Positions 1 through 8,836 of a stretch of DNA of 64,000 bases are shown here, one piece after another. The notes beneath the pieces are model-generated. The model saw only the letters and a list, made by a program, of their open reading frames with translations. It had not been told where the DNA came from and ran no database searches. The translations under genes and the position numbers were made by a program. This DNA is from CAYFZO01 sp964347615 (GTDB lineage: Bacteria > Pseudomonadota > Gammaproteobacteria > Poriferisulfidales > Oxydemutatoraceae): the NCBI GenBank assembly GCA_964347615.1, contig CAYFZO010000005.1, forward strand, positions 1 to 64,000. The letters are read 5' to 3'. Every line of letters starts with the position of its first letter. Positions within the stretch are counted from its first letter, which is position 1.

Positions 1-1983
1 CAGCAAGGGGATGATTTTTTTCTGAAACGTCTGTTTCAACTTCTCTACACTATCAACCCCCAGAAAATAAGTGTGGCCGATTTGGTGTTCCCGGTCGAGC
101 AGGACGGCAATGCGCTGATTGATTGCTTTAAGCAAAGCCTGACAATTGACGCCGCTAATATCCTTGCTGACGCCCTTGTGGTTTGGATCCGGCATCATCT
201 CGATAAACTCGAACCGTCTTCTCAGCGCGGTATCGAGCAAAGCGATCGAACGGTCCGCGGTGTTCATCGTACCGATGAGGTAAAGGTTCCGCGGCAGACA
301 AAAAGGCTCTTTGGAGTACGGCAGGGTAACCCTTGCTTCATCCGAGGCGCCGCCGCGTTTTGAGGACTCGACCAGCGTAATCAATTCACCGAATATCTTT
401 GCGATGTTGCCGCGGTTGATCTCGTCAATAATCAATACGTACTCCTTTTCGCAGTCTGCTTCAGCTCGGGCGGCAATCTTCTTCAGAATTCCGTCGCGCA
501 GCTTATACTCGATACCGTCGCTCACGTCTTCACCCAAGACGGGTTTTATTCCTTCGATAAAGTCCTCGTAAGAAAACCCCTGGTGGAACGTCACCATCTC
601 GATCTGCCCGGCGTCCCGCAGCGCGTCAAAGCGAGGCTTCATCTCTTCCCAAGGCTTTGCTTCTGAAGCTTCGATAGTTTCATCCTCGACGATCGAAAGC
701 GCGTGATACGTCGTCATCCAAGTCTTTCCGGTACCCGGAGGACCGTAAAGAATCCGGTTGAGTGCATGGTCTTTCATCTTGATGCTCCTTGCCGACCGCG
801 TCGGCTCTGCCACGCCGGCGGCGGCTTTCCCATCGTCGGAAGCATTCTCTCCGATGTAATTGAACGCGGGTTTGTAAGCCTCGGTCTCGGCAAACGCCTT
901 GTAGGTCTCGCCGTTCGGGTCGACTTTCGTGAATCCTGTTCCGGAGGTTCTTCCCCACAGCCTCGTTCCAAGCACTTTATTCATCCACACAACGTGAATC
1001 CGGCTGTTTTTATTCAGCCCCTTTGTCCTGTACTCGTTCTCGTCGACAACGCCTATCGCTTTCCCTTCTTGAGGGCCGCCCCTGACCAGAACGACGTCTC
1101 CGTGCTTAGGCTCGAGCAGCGGGTACGCGTTCTTTTCGGGCGCCGGAACGTCGCTGCCGTCTTCAGGAAACCTCTCACCCTCGCCGGGACCGCCCGTGTA
1201 TACCCAATTATTCTCGTTGAAGTCGGACCAATAGTCCCTTTCATCCTCCCCGTAGACGTGGGTACTGACTTGGAAGAAGTCTTTCCCGGCACCCTTTGTT
1301 TTAGAAAACACCCTGAACAGTAAGTTGATTTCATAAAATGCACATCCAAGGAAATCCGCTCTAATTTTTTCCATCATTTCTTTATAAGCTTTCCAACCTT
1401 CTTTTTTTACGGCTTTTTCACCACCTGGAAGATTGAGACACTTAAAGTTTGCATCGTCAGCGGGAAAGAAATGAAAAGGGTTAATCAAGAACAACGTTTG
1501 AGTAAACTTCGAAACCCCAACTCCTTTTATTTCCAAAACTTGCCTGAAGAGGTCGCCGAAATCTGCGCCGCCTGTTTCAGGCTCGTCTTTCGCAACCAAT
1601 CTGAATACTTTCCACAGCAGTTCAGGGTTGCTGTCTTTCAATTCCCCGCCTTTGACAAAGAAAAATAATACAGGGGCGTGGGGGGGAGGATGCGGAAAGG
1701 TGGCTTTATCCTCTTCCGGGTCGGGAAATTTATTCTCCAGCCTGAACGTTTCTTCGATACTTGGGTACACGCGGCGGCGCCATTCGGGGCGTTTGGTCTG
1801 CTGGCCAAAAAAGTAAAAAAACGAAAAAGGATCTATGTTTTCGTCGCCGAACTGGAACAAAGGCGGAGATTCCTTGGGCCAATCCACTTGCTGGGCCTTT
1901 TCAGCCAGATAGCTCCCACCCCCGTCAGCAATCTTTTTCGCCAACTCCCGAAGAGAGTGAACCCAGTCGTATACGTCTTTCAT
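1..1983 (-). CDS. McrB-like AAA+ GTPase of a modification-dependent restriction system (3' end outside window)
   Basis: 661 codons are open from an ATG to the window edge, so the C-terminus is missing. Walker A (LYGPPGTGKT) lies near residue 413, a Walker B-like DEINRGN near 520, and the McrB hallmark GTMNTADRSIALLD near 570. McrB proteins use GTP to drive the McrC nuclease on modified DNA; that is family knowledge. The N-terminal ~400 residues contain a stretch (DVVLVRGG ... IHVVW) that could be an EVE-like modified-base reader, which is a guess. The gene starts 22 nt after the SIR2 gene and is the last visible member of the seven-gene operon. A McrC partner would have to lie further left, outside the window. 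Confidence 0.88.
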   Translation of the reverse strand, partial: MKDVYDWVHSLRELAKKIADGGGSYLAEKAQQVDWPKESPPLFQFGDENIDPFSFFYFFGQQTKRPEWRRRVYPSIEETFRLENKFPDPEEDKATFPHPPPHAPVLFFFVKGGELKDSNPELLWKVFRLVAKDEPETGGADFGDLFRQVLEIKGVGVSKFTQTLFLINPFHFFPADDANFKCLNLPGGEKAVKKEGWKAYKEMMEKIRADFLGCAFYEINLLFRVFSKTKGAGKDFFQVSTHVYGEDERDYWSDFNENNWVYTGGPGEGERFPEDGSDVPAPEKNAYPLLEPKHGDVVLVRGGPQEGKAIGVVDENEYRTKGLNKNSRIHVVWMNKVLGTRLWGRTSGTGFTKVDPNGETYKAFAETEAYKPAFNYIGENASDDGKAAAGVAEPTRSARSIKMKDHALNRILYGPPGTGKTWMTTYHALSIVEDETIEASEAKPWEEMKPRFDALRDAGQIEMVTFHQGFSYEDFIEGIKPVLGEDVSDGIEYKLRDGILKKIAARAEADCEKEYVLIIDEINRGNIAKIFGELITLVESSKRGGASDEARVTLPYSKEPFCLPRNLYLIGTMNTADRSIALLDTALRRRFEFIEMMPDPNHKGVSKDISGVNCQALLKAINQRIAVLLDREHQIGHTYFLGVDSVEKLKQTFQKKIIPLL

Positions 1984-2005
1984 TTCTGCATCCAAATATC
2001 CATGT

Positions 2006-5000
2006 TCAGTCCAGTCCCCACTTGGCTTTTAATATTTCCAATTCTTTCTCGCGCTCCGATGAAATCTCCCGTTGCAGGATTTTTCCAATGACTAGGGAGG
2101 CATTATCTCGCTGATACCGAGGCAGCGCAAGCTCGCCCAAGCGAATTAATAATTTTGCCACTTCCTCAGGCTGGTCCTCTATTAACTCATCATCCTCTCC
2201 TAAGTCATGCAAGATAAGACTATCTTCTAAGCCGCTTAGCGGCATACGTACCGCCAAATCAACCGCTTCGGGAAACACGCTCGTCAATAGAGGCAACCAA
2301 TTCAGCATCGACGTAATTTCTTCGGCGTCAAAAGGAGCTGGCACGTTATCCAGTCGATTTTCCCAGTAGCCCTTAAGCCAACTTTGCCAATATCCTTTCC
2401 GTTGCTCTTCGCTCATTCGACGTAATTGATCTTCAACGCCGGACGCAAAATGACACCGAACGCTTTTATCACTATGGTTGAATAGTTCAGCAATCCATCT
2501 CTGATAATCCTCGACACAGAAATCCCCTAACATGAACATGTCAATGTAAAATTTAACAAAACGTTCTTTTTGGGGAAAAGAGTCACTTTTGATTTTTTTG
2601 ACGGCCGCAAGAAAGGGCTCTTTCATGGCCTGGGCTGTATCAGGAGAGAGACGCCCGCAAGTCAGAAAGCCATCCCAGGCTGCTTCAAAATCATCTCCGT
2701 CACAAAAAAGGGGAAGTATTTTTTCCTTTGCCCATTCTTCATCTACGGCTAGAAGAAAATTAAACTGGCTGGCCAGAACCGTTCGGCCAAGCTTGCCAGC
2801 CACGGTGCGGGCATCAACAATCTCCGACAGCATCTCGCGATACTCACCGCCTATTACATCAGGCACAGGAGTTTGGTTCTTTCGCCAAATTGAAAGGCTC
2901 GTTAACCAAAACATCGTGAGCTCCCCCGCAGGACGATTAATGGCTCGCTTCAGCCATTCTTGAGACATTCCATCAGGTATGCTTTGCGTTTCGTCTAAGT
3001 GATACCACAAAGTTTTAGCAATCCGGTTGCACTGAGAAAGCAAATCCGAAGCATAAGAAGTGCCGCCACTCTCTACTAAAGCACGAAGGGCGCCGGCAAT
3101 CTCCGATCCATACTTTGAATACAGCTCTCTCCTATCAAGCCAGCGGAGTACTACACTGTGCTGGTCCTTACCCGACGCCGTTTCGGACAAAGCAGTTATC
3201 AGCACCCCCCAAAGATCAGAATCCCATGCATCAGCCTCACTAAGCGCTTTCGCTAAACCAAGCCCCCAACCAAACTGTGACTTTACCGCCTCTTCGACAG
3301 CCTCACTAAGCGCTTTCGCTAAACCAAGCCCCCAACCAAACTGTGACTTTACCGCCTCTTCGACAACGCACCGAAGCCCATGGCGATTAGACCCAGATTC
3401 CCCTTGAAATGACAGTAAGTCTTGAAGCCATTCTCTGGGTGGTTTTTTCAGCAAATCTTCGGCGGTCCAAGGGCTTCTTGGGGAAACATGAGTGACCCCC
3501 CACCGGCGAGTTAAGTCAGGATATTCGCTTGGTCGAAAATCAGGATATTCACTCTGCAAATCGGTCAGAGCTTCCTCGATGATTTCGCAATCAGGCGCGG
3601 CCTCATGAAGCCAGTGTAACCATGTGAAATGTTCATACGCAGATCGCTTCTCATCCGAATCACTGTAAGACAAAACAGCCTCAATGACGTCTCTTTTACG
3701 TTGTGGGCTGGTATCAGGATAAACCCCTTTCACCGCCGTGAATATCTCGTGTCGAGCCGGGCGGTAGTGCAAACCAATGGTTTTCAAGAGCCAATCTATT
3801 TTGTCGTTCGCCGGCAAGTCTTCAATTTCGAAAAACGCATGAACAGCCAAACGACGAAGTATGGGGGCTTCCTCGACCTTAAGTTGATTACACCAATCCA
3901 TCGCGGTTTCTTTCTGATTCGACGCCAGAAACTTAAGACAGTCTCGAGCGGCGTCAATCAATACGTCAACAGGCTTTCTAGGGTTATTCTGCTCGTGAGA
4001 TTCAATGGCCGAACGCCGCCAATTATCTGGGTCCCAATTACGGTCTACTTCCTGCCAGGCACTGAACATAAAGTGCCGCTCTTTCAAACGATTGACCGAT
4101 TGCTCCAGTAAAGGAATAGCCACTGTATTTATATGAGGTTTTAGGCTCTTCTCCCAAGCCTCATTTAATTGAAAGTAATAATTATCAGATAAAGTCCCGG
4201 GCTGTACATCAACAAGACGGCTTGCAGCCATTGCGTCAAAAACCCTCAATCCTTCCTCTAATAATCCATGCCGTTCACACTGCTTCATAAGCAGCTGTAA
4301 CAAAAACACATACACACTTCGTGGAATTCTCGACGGAAGATTTTCAAGTAGAATCGATACCCATTTCGACAACACTTTCTTATCTAACCGATTCTGCTTC
4401 TCTAACCCAATTTTCCGCACCAACTCCCACCAAAATCGTGAATTCAAACGCATGTCGGGTTTTATGATTAATGGAAATAGACGATCGGAATGTTGAAAAA
4501 CAAACTTTTCAATCAGCCACTGAGATAATTCAAATTGCCTACCATCTAAATCGTCGCCACGAAATAGAGCGTCTAAATGCTTATGGCTATCAAGCCATTT
4601 AATCCATTCAGGTGAAGAGGCAGCTTGCGTGAAAAAACGTGTTTTGACTTCATCTTCCAGAGCAATTTCGATGATGTCTGCCTCCTCTTCATCGAGAAGA
4701 GGGGGGTGTGTTTCCGCGAGTTCGGTTATTTCTCGTCGCCAATCCAGAACGCCGCGTTGAACTAGGTTGGCTAAACGGGCAATCGCGCTGTCAAGGACGT
4801 CGTGGCTTCCTTTATTTGACTTGCTGTACACAATCTGTTCAATGCCGAACCGTTCCCAGTACTGAACATCATCGTTACAGGTCAAGATAAAGCGTTTTTT
4901 TTCGCTTTGCGGCAGAGCGCGCGCCAGATAATTCAGAATCAAATCCTCATGGCTGTAGCCAACGAAAAGAACTGTAGGCTCGTCAAACAAGTCAACCAAA

Positions 5001-5542
5001 AAGCGCCGTGCCCACCCCTCGGTTAGATAAGCCCGTCCAAAGTCTCCGTCGGTAAGAACCATCTCTTTGAAATGGTTTATTGAGCCATGTACATGAACGA
5101 TGCCGTTGAACCTCTTTCCCGAAGGCAAAGCAGGCGCATCAAACTTCTCTATCTTGGTGTCCTCACCAAACACTTGTCGAACGGCACGTTCAAACAGCAG
5201 GTCAAAATTAGTGGTAACAATCCGGACTTTATCCTCAGGATAGAGTCGCAAAAGATTTTTGTGCATCTCTGTCGGCCTGGGTTCATTTGAGGAGAGGATT
5301 TCTTTCGCGTACCGATGAACTGGCACTCCGTCATGGGCAAGCTTTCCCAGAAAAACATCTTCTTTTTCCCCATCCGGAATAGTTTTCCCCGTTCTTTCCG
5401 CTATCTTTTTTACCAAATCTCTGAAATCTGGAAGATTGGCGGGAGCTCCCTTTGAAACACCGGCACCTGCAAAAATCACGAGATTTTTGTCTCGCAGAGC
5501 TTCCCAGATAGAATCAGGAAAGTCGATTCCGTTAATCTTCAT
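2006..5542 (-). CDS. SIR2-like domain protein, probable NAD-consuming defence effector
   Basis: 1178 aa. The N-terminal SIR2-like fold is shown by FAGAGVSKG (about 22-30), VTTNFDLLFERA (about 110-121) and IVHVHGSI (about 148-155), which supply the NAD-binding loop, the Asn and the catalytic-type His. The remaining ~900 residues are helical and lack an obvious enzyme motif; they resemble the long C-terminal part (DUF4020 type) of other bacterial SIR2 proteins. In anti-phage systems such SIR2 domains deplete NAD+ after sensing infection (family knowledge). Its place between PIN and McrB in a compact operon supports a defence role (inference). It contains a perfect 22-residue tandem duplication encoded by a 66-bp direct repeat. 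Confidence 0.82.
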   Translation of the reverse strand: MKINGIDFPDSIWEALRDKNLVIFAGAGVSKGAPANLPDFRDLVKKIAERTGKTIPDGEKEDVFLGKLAHDGVPVHRYAKEILSSNEPRPTEMHKNLLRLYPEDKVRIVTTNFDLLFERAVRQVFGEDTKIEKFDAPALPSGKRFNGIVHVHGSINHFKEMVLTDGDFGRAYLTEGWARRFLVDLFDEPTVLFVGYSHEDLILNYLARALPQSEKKRFILTCNDDVQYWERFGIEQIVYSKSNKGSHDVLDSAIARLANLVQRGVLDWRREITELAETHPPLLDEEEADIIEIALEDEVKTRFFTQAASSPEWIKWLDSHKHLDALFRGDDLDGRQFELSQWLIEKFVFQHSDRLFPLIIKPDMRLNSRFWWELVRKIGLEKQNRLDKKVLSKWVSILLENLPSRIPRSVYVFLLQLLMKQCERHGLLEEGLRVFDAMAASRLVDVQPGTLSDNYYFQLNEAWEKSLKPHINTVAIPLLEQSVNRLKERHFMFSAWQEVDRNWDPDNWRRSAIESHEQNNPRKPVDVLIDAARDCLKFLASNQKETAMDWCNQLKVEEAPILRRLAVHAFFEIEDLPANDKIDWLLKTIGLHYRPARHEIFTAVKGVYPDTSPQRKRDVIEAVLSYSDSDEKRSAYEHFTWLHWLHEAAPDCEIIEEALTDLQSEYPDFRPSEYPDLTRRWGVTHVSPRSPWTAEDLLKKPPREWLQDLLSFQGESGSNRHGLRCVVEEAVKSQFGWGLGLAKALSEAVEEAVKSQFGWGLGLAKALSEADAWDSDLWGVLITALSETASGKDQHSVVLRWLDRRELYSKYGSEIAGALRALVESGGTSYASDLLSQCNRIAKTLWYHLDETQSIPDGMSQEWLKRAINRPAGELTMFWLTSLSIWRKNQTPVPDVIGGEYREMLSEIVDARTVAGKLGRTVLASQFNFLLAVDEEWAKEKILPLFCDGDDFEAAWDGFLTCGRLSPDTAQAMKEPFLAAVKKIKSDSFPQKERFVKFYIDMFMLGDFCVEDYQRWIAELFNHSDKSVRCHFASGVEDQLRRMSEEQRKGYWQSWLKGYWENRLDNVPAPFDAEEITSMLNWLPLLTSVFPEAVDLAVRMPLSGLEDSLILHDLGEDDELIEDQPEEVAKLLIRLGELALPRYQRDNASLVIGKILQREISSEREKELEILKAKWGLD
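3232..3363 (-). repeat. perfect 2 x 66-bp tandem repeat inside the SIR2 gene
   Basis: The two copies (3232-3297 and 3298-3363) are identical base for base, and the match runs two bases further. Because 66 is a multiple of three the frame is kept, and 22 residues ending in GLGLAKALSEA are repeated. No divergence is visible between the units, so the duplication is recent or kept uniform. Confidence 0.95.
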
Positions 5543-5574
5543 TCTTCAGCGAGCCGGATCGAATCAAATCCTCA

Positions 5575-5994
5575 TCAAATCAGAGTATCCGACACTCGAT
5601 TTTCCACTCTTTCCTTGCGTGCAGCCTCGGCAAGGGCTTTATCAAAGGTGGCGATTTGAGCGCGACGACGTATCGCCGTCTCCAAATAAGCAGCGTCGTA
5701 AACGCTCAGCTCATGTTGCTTCGCAAGAGAAAGAACTTTCGCTTCGTTGTGCCTATGGTCATGCTTAATCGGCAGATTGCCAAGACGACTTAGGAGACGC
5801 CGCGCATTTTCCTGGCTGATGTACTTCGAACGCTCTTTCTGAACCAAGACGTTTCGCACCTCGTACCAAAAGATCCCCGGCACAATTCCGGCATGCTCCT
5901 CCAGTTTCGTAACAACCTCGCGCGCTGACCGGACTTGTCCTTCATCTTTCAAAAGCCACGCCAGCGCTACCGAAGCGTCAATCACAATGACCAC
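5575..5994 (-). CDS. PIN-domain ribonuclease, VapC-like
   Basis: 139 aa with the PIN layout: an N-terminal beta strand with the first acidic residue (VIVIDAS), a middle acidic (WYEVRN), then SVYDAAYLE and IATFDKAL carrying the later aspartates. PIN proteins cleave RNA using Mg2+. The GTG start shares one base with the TAG stop of the Res gene (TAGTG), so translation is probably coupled. No separate VapB-like antitoxin gene lies beside it, which is unusual for VapC. It may work as a nuclease of the whole operon instead, or be restrained by a neighbouring protein (inference). Confidence 0.85.
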   Translation of the reverse strand: MVIVIDASVALAWLLKDEGQVRSAREVVTKLEEHAGIVPGIFWYEVRNVLVQKERSKYISQENARRLLSRLGNLPIKHDHRHNEAKVLSLAKQHELSVYDAAYLETAIRRRAQIATFDKALAEAARKERVENRVSDTLI

Positions 5995-8834
5995 TATTCT
6001 CTTCCTTCATTAATGGCTTCTTTCAGCTCATTGAGCGTCATCTTTTGCTTCACTTGATCACGCAAGGAAAATATATCTTCCACTGTGCAACGAGTAATGA
6101 GCTCCCTCAGCGTCTGCAGATTGCCGGCAAACTCAGACTGATTAATTCGGATGTACCGCCAATTCGATCCGGTCTCCTCATTTACGCGGTTGCACCACGT
6201 CTCCATTGCAGCATCTTTGATTTCTGTATCTTTCCAAACCCTCCCTTTGGTCTCGATAATCCAATCAACTTCGCCATTTTTTGTCTTCTGCACGACCGCC
6301 CAGTCAGGGTAGTAAAAACCCCTGGCGCCGTTTGACTTCACGTAGTCAACGCGGAATTGAGTTCCCGAGTCTCCCTGCTCCGTGGTGCCAAGCGAAGCAA
6401 ACCTTAGGACGTCCTGCGCTCTGTCAAGAAATTCGGCAAAGCTGCGCTCAAAGTTATTGTAAGTAGCCACATAATTGAAAATCGTTTTCTCTGCTCGAAA
6501 AGGAGGAAGATTTCTGCGCCAACGAAACAGCTTCGTCCTAGAAAGAAAAAAGTTCCTTTGCTCAAACTCGATTGGGCGTCGTTCAACGGTCCGTTGTGAA
6601 ATTTCTCTCGCCAAATAGTCAGCTATCCCCTCCTGTATCTCGACCCGACTAAGTGCAGAACGTACTTCTCCATCAGAAAGATCGATCGGCTTACCGAAAC
6701 AACGGGTTTCGGCGTAACCCTGCACAAACGGATAAATTTCAGAGAAATGGCCGGCGAGCTTGGTCCGGTCAGTGATTTTTTTGGTTATACCAGCCAAAAT
6801 TTCCTGAATAGGAAGAACACTTGAAGTGATTTCGTCTTGGTGGACCTCTGTTGCGGTGGGGGCGAATTTCATTTTCAATCTGATTCTGAATGGTTCTTCG
6901 AGTTCTTCTCGCTTATAGATGGCGTCCAGAACGTCAACTTTCAGGTTGGAAATTTTACGTGCGTCATAAGCAAAACTCGGTTTGGTTATCGGCAGCTTAA
7001 TGTCATAGTGGCTCCGTTCTTGTGTCGGCATGATGGTAACCGGCAACGGCGGGGGCTTATTAGTGACAGACACCCCAACGCCTTCCATTTCGAGTTGTTC
7101 AACCAGCACCTTGAGAAGGTTGCGGGTGCCGAGAACTTCCAAAGTTTGAGTTCCGTCAGAAAGCCCTCTCATCAAGCGGAGACCGCGGCCGATGACTTGC
7201 TCCGGCAAGATATTAGCTCTGGCCGTAAAAGGACGAAGTCCCAATGCCACGGTTACGTTGCGTACGTCCCATCCCTCTCGCAACATCATCACGCTGACGA
7301 TTACCTTGATTTTGCTGCCGGGTTCATCTATGTCCCTGGCAGCTTCCCGGGCTTTTTCGAGATCTTTATTTGTGATTTCCCCTGCGCCGTCGGTGTGGAT
7401 AATCAGTACTTCAGATTCTTTGAAACCGAACTCCGATGTATCTATCAGATACTTGCCAATCGCGTCCGCATGCGCGCTCTTTTCCAGCATAATGAACAAC
7501 ACCGGACGGATAGAAGAGCGTTTATAAACCTTATGATGCTCTTTCCAACGTCTTACCGCCGCTTGTATCCAATACCCGTATTTCTCAGCCGCGTTATCTT
7601 TGGTTACCCTTTCCGGGTCTTCGCTCGGCTGCCGACGGTCATCCTCCTTGGTAACAATCAGCGGAACCTTGACGATTTTGTCTTCCACCGCCTGAGCAAG
7701 AGGGTAGTCGCAGACCGTCCATGGGAAAAACATGCCTTGCTGGTCTTTGGGGGTGGCCGAGAAATCGAGCCATAGAGATAACCCCTCAGGTAAAGTTTGT
7801 TGGATGGAATTCAGTGATTGGTACCAGGCGAGGTTTTCCTCGTGCACGTGATGGGCTTCGTCGTTCAGGACGATGAGGTCATTGAGTGACTTCACCCGCT
7901 CCAGCGTCGAACGATTTCCAGAAAGAGTTATATCTTTAGCGGGCTTCTTTCCCAGCAGACTTTCGACGGCGTTTTTAGGCGTCCATTCTTGATCTCGTGA
8001 CTCATAAAGCTGATGGATATTCGTCAGAAAAAGGTTGCCTGAAGAATTCGGTTCCCCGGACTCTCCGCGTAAAATCACCTTTTGTGCAAAATCACTTTTC
8101 CATTCCGGCGGAATCAAAGGCAGCTCGTTAAAGATTCGGTTATCTTGAAAATCCTTTTCCAGTCGCTGATAAACGATTACGTTAGGGGCTACGATCAAGA
8201 AGTTATCGGAAAGCGTAGAGTTCGGCACCCGCTGCTTGTGGAAGTGAGCCCAAACAATCGCCATGGCCATTACCCAGGTTTTGCCCGAACCGGTAGCCAT
8301 CTTGAAAGCAAAGCGACGCAAATTCTCAGGGGGTATATCCTGCAAGCGTTCCGCTTCTCGTTCCGGCACGTAGCGACGTACTTGTCTTTTTCCATCCATC
8401 GTGGTTTGAAACTCGACGTTCTTCGAAGCCAAGCCCTTTTGCACAATGGTTCCGTAAGCCTCAATCAGCGCTTTCACGTCTTTCTGACCTAAGATCTCCA
8501 CCAGCCATACCAGCGTTTCAATCGCTTCACGCTGACAAAAATGGTAATGAAAAGCTCCGCCGAATTCACTAACGTCATGGTCCTCGTTAAACCAGTATTC
8601 GAACAGTCGCCGGGTAACTTCGGAGACACCTCGATAATTCCCTTGCCGCCACGCGTCCACCTCAGCACGGACTTTGGGAACCAACAGAAGGTTGCTCTCA
8701 CGTCGGCCTTCCACCACGCGCCATTTATTAGGAGCGCTTTCGTCTTTTTCCAAGTGCTGCATGGGGGGCTCCCACGGACAACGGCCTGGAATCTCCGGCA
8801 GACTCTTGTCATAGGGGATAAAGGATTCAGACAT
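5994..8834 (-). CDS. type III restriction endonuclease subunit Res (helicase-nuclease)
   Basis: 946 aa, normal for type III Res. Superfamily 2 helicase motifs are clear: MATGSGKTWVMA (about 178), NDEAHHVHEEN (about 325), FSATPKDQQG (about 360) and VIGRGLRLMRG (about 560). Near the C-terminus a PD-(D/E)XK nuclease site is visible (YYPDWAVVQ ... WIIETKGR). Res translocates on DNA and cuts when two unmodified Mod sites meet (family knowledge). The start lies 2 nt after the Mod stop. The last ~15 residues (from MTLNELKEA) form a short charged tail just before the PIN gene. Confidence 0.93.
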   Translation of the reverse strand: MSESFIPYDKSLPEIPGRCPWEPPMQHLEKDESAPNKWRVVEGRRESNLLLVPKVRAEVDAWRQGNYRGVSEVTRRLFEYWFNEDHDVSEFGGAFHYHFCQREAIETLVWLVEILGQKDVKALIEAYGTIVQKGLASKNVEFQTTMDGKRQVRRYVPEREAERLQDIPPENLRRFAFKMATGSGKTWVMAMAIVWAHFHKQRVPNSTLSDNFLIVAPNVIVYQRLEKDFQDNRIFNELPLIPPEWKSDFAQKVILRGESGEPNSSGNLFLTNIHQLYESRDQEWTPKNAVESLLGKKPAKDITLSGNRSTLERVKSLNDLIVLNDEAHHVHEENLAWYQSLNSIQQTLPEGLSLWLDFSATPKDQQGMFFPWTVCDYPLAQAVEDKIVKVPLIVTKEDDRRQPSEDPERVTKDNAAEKYGYWIQAAVRRWKEHHKVYKRSSIRPVLFIMLEKSAHADAIGKYLIDTSEFGFKESEVLIIHTDGAGEITNKDLEKAREAARDIDEPGSKIKVIVSVMMLREGWDVRNVTVALGLRPFTARANILPEQVIGRGLRLMRGLSDGTQTLEVLGTRNLLKVLVEQLEMEGVGVSVTNKPPPLPVTIMPTQERSHYDIKLPITKPSFAYDARKISNLKVDVLDAIYKREELEEPFRIRLKMKFAPTATEVHQDEITSSVLPIQEILAGITKKITDRTKLAGHFSEIYPFVQGYAETRCFGKPIDLSDGEVRSALSRVEIQEGIADYLAREISQRTVERRPIEFEQRNFFLSRTKLFRWRRNLPPFRAEKTIFNYVATYNNFERSFAEFLDRAQDVLRFASLGTTEQGDSGTQFRVDYVKSNGARGFYYPDWAVVQKTKNGEVDWIIETKGRVWKDTEIKDAAMETWCNRVNEETGSNWRYIRINQSEFAGNLQTLRELITRCTVEDIFSLRDQVKQKMTLNELKEAINEGRE

Positions 8835-8836
8835 CG

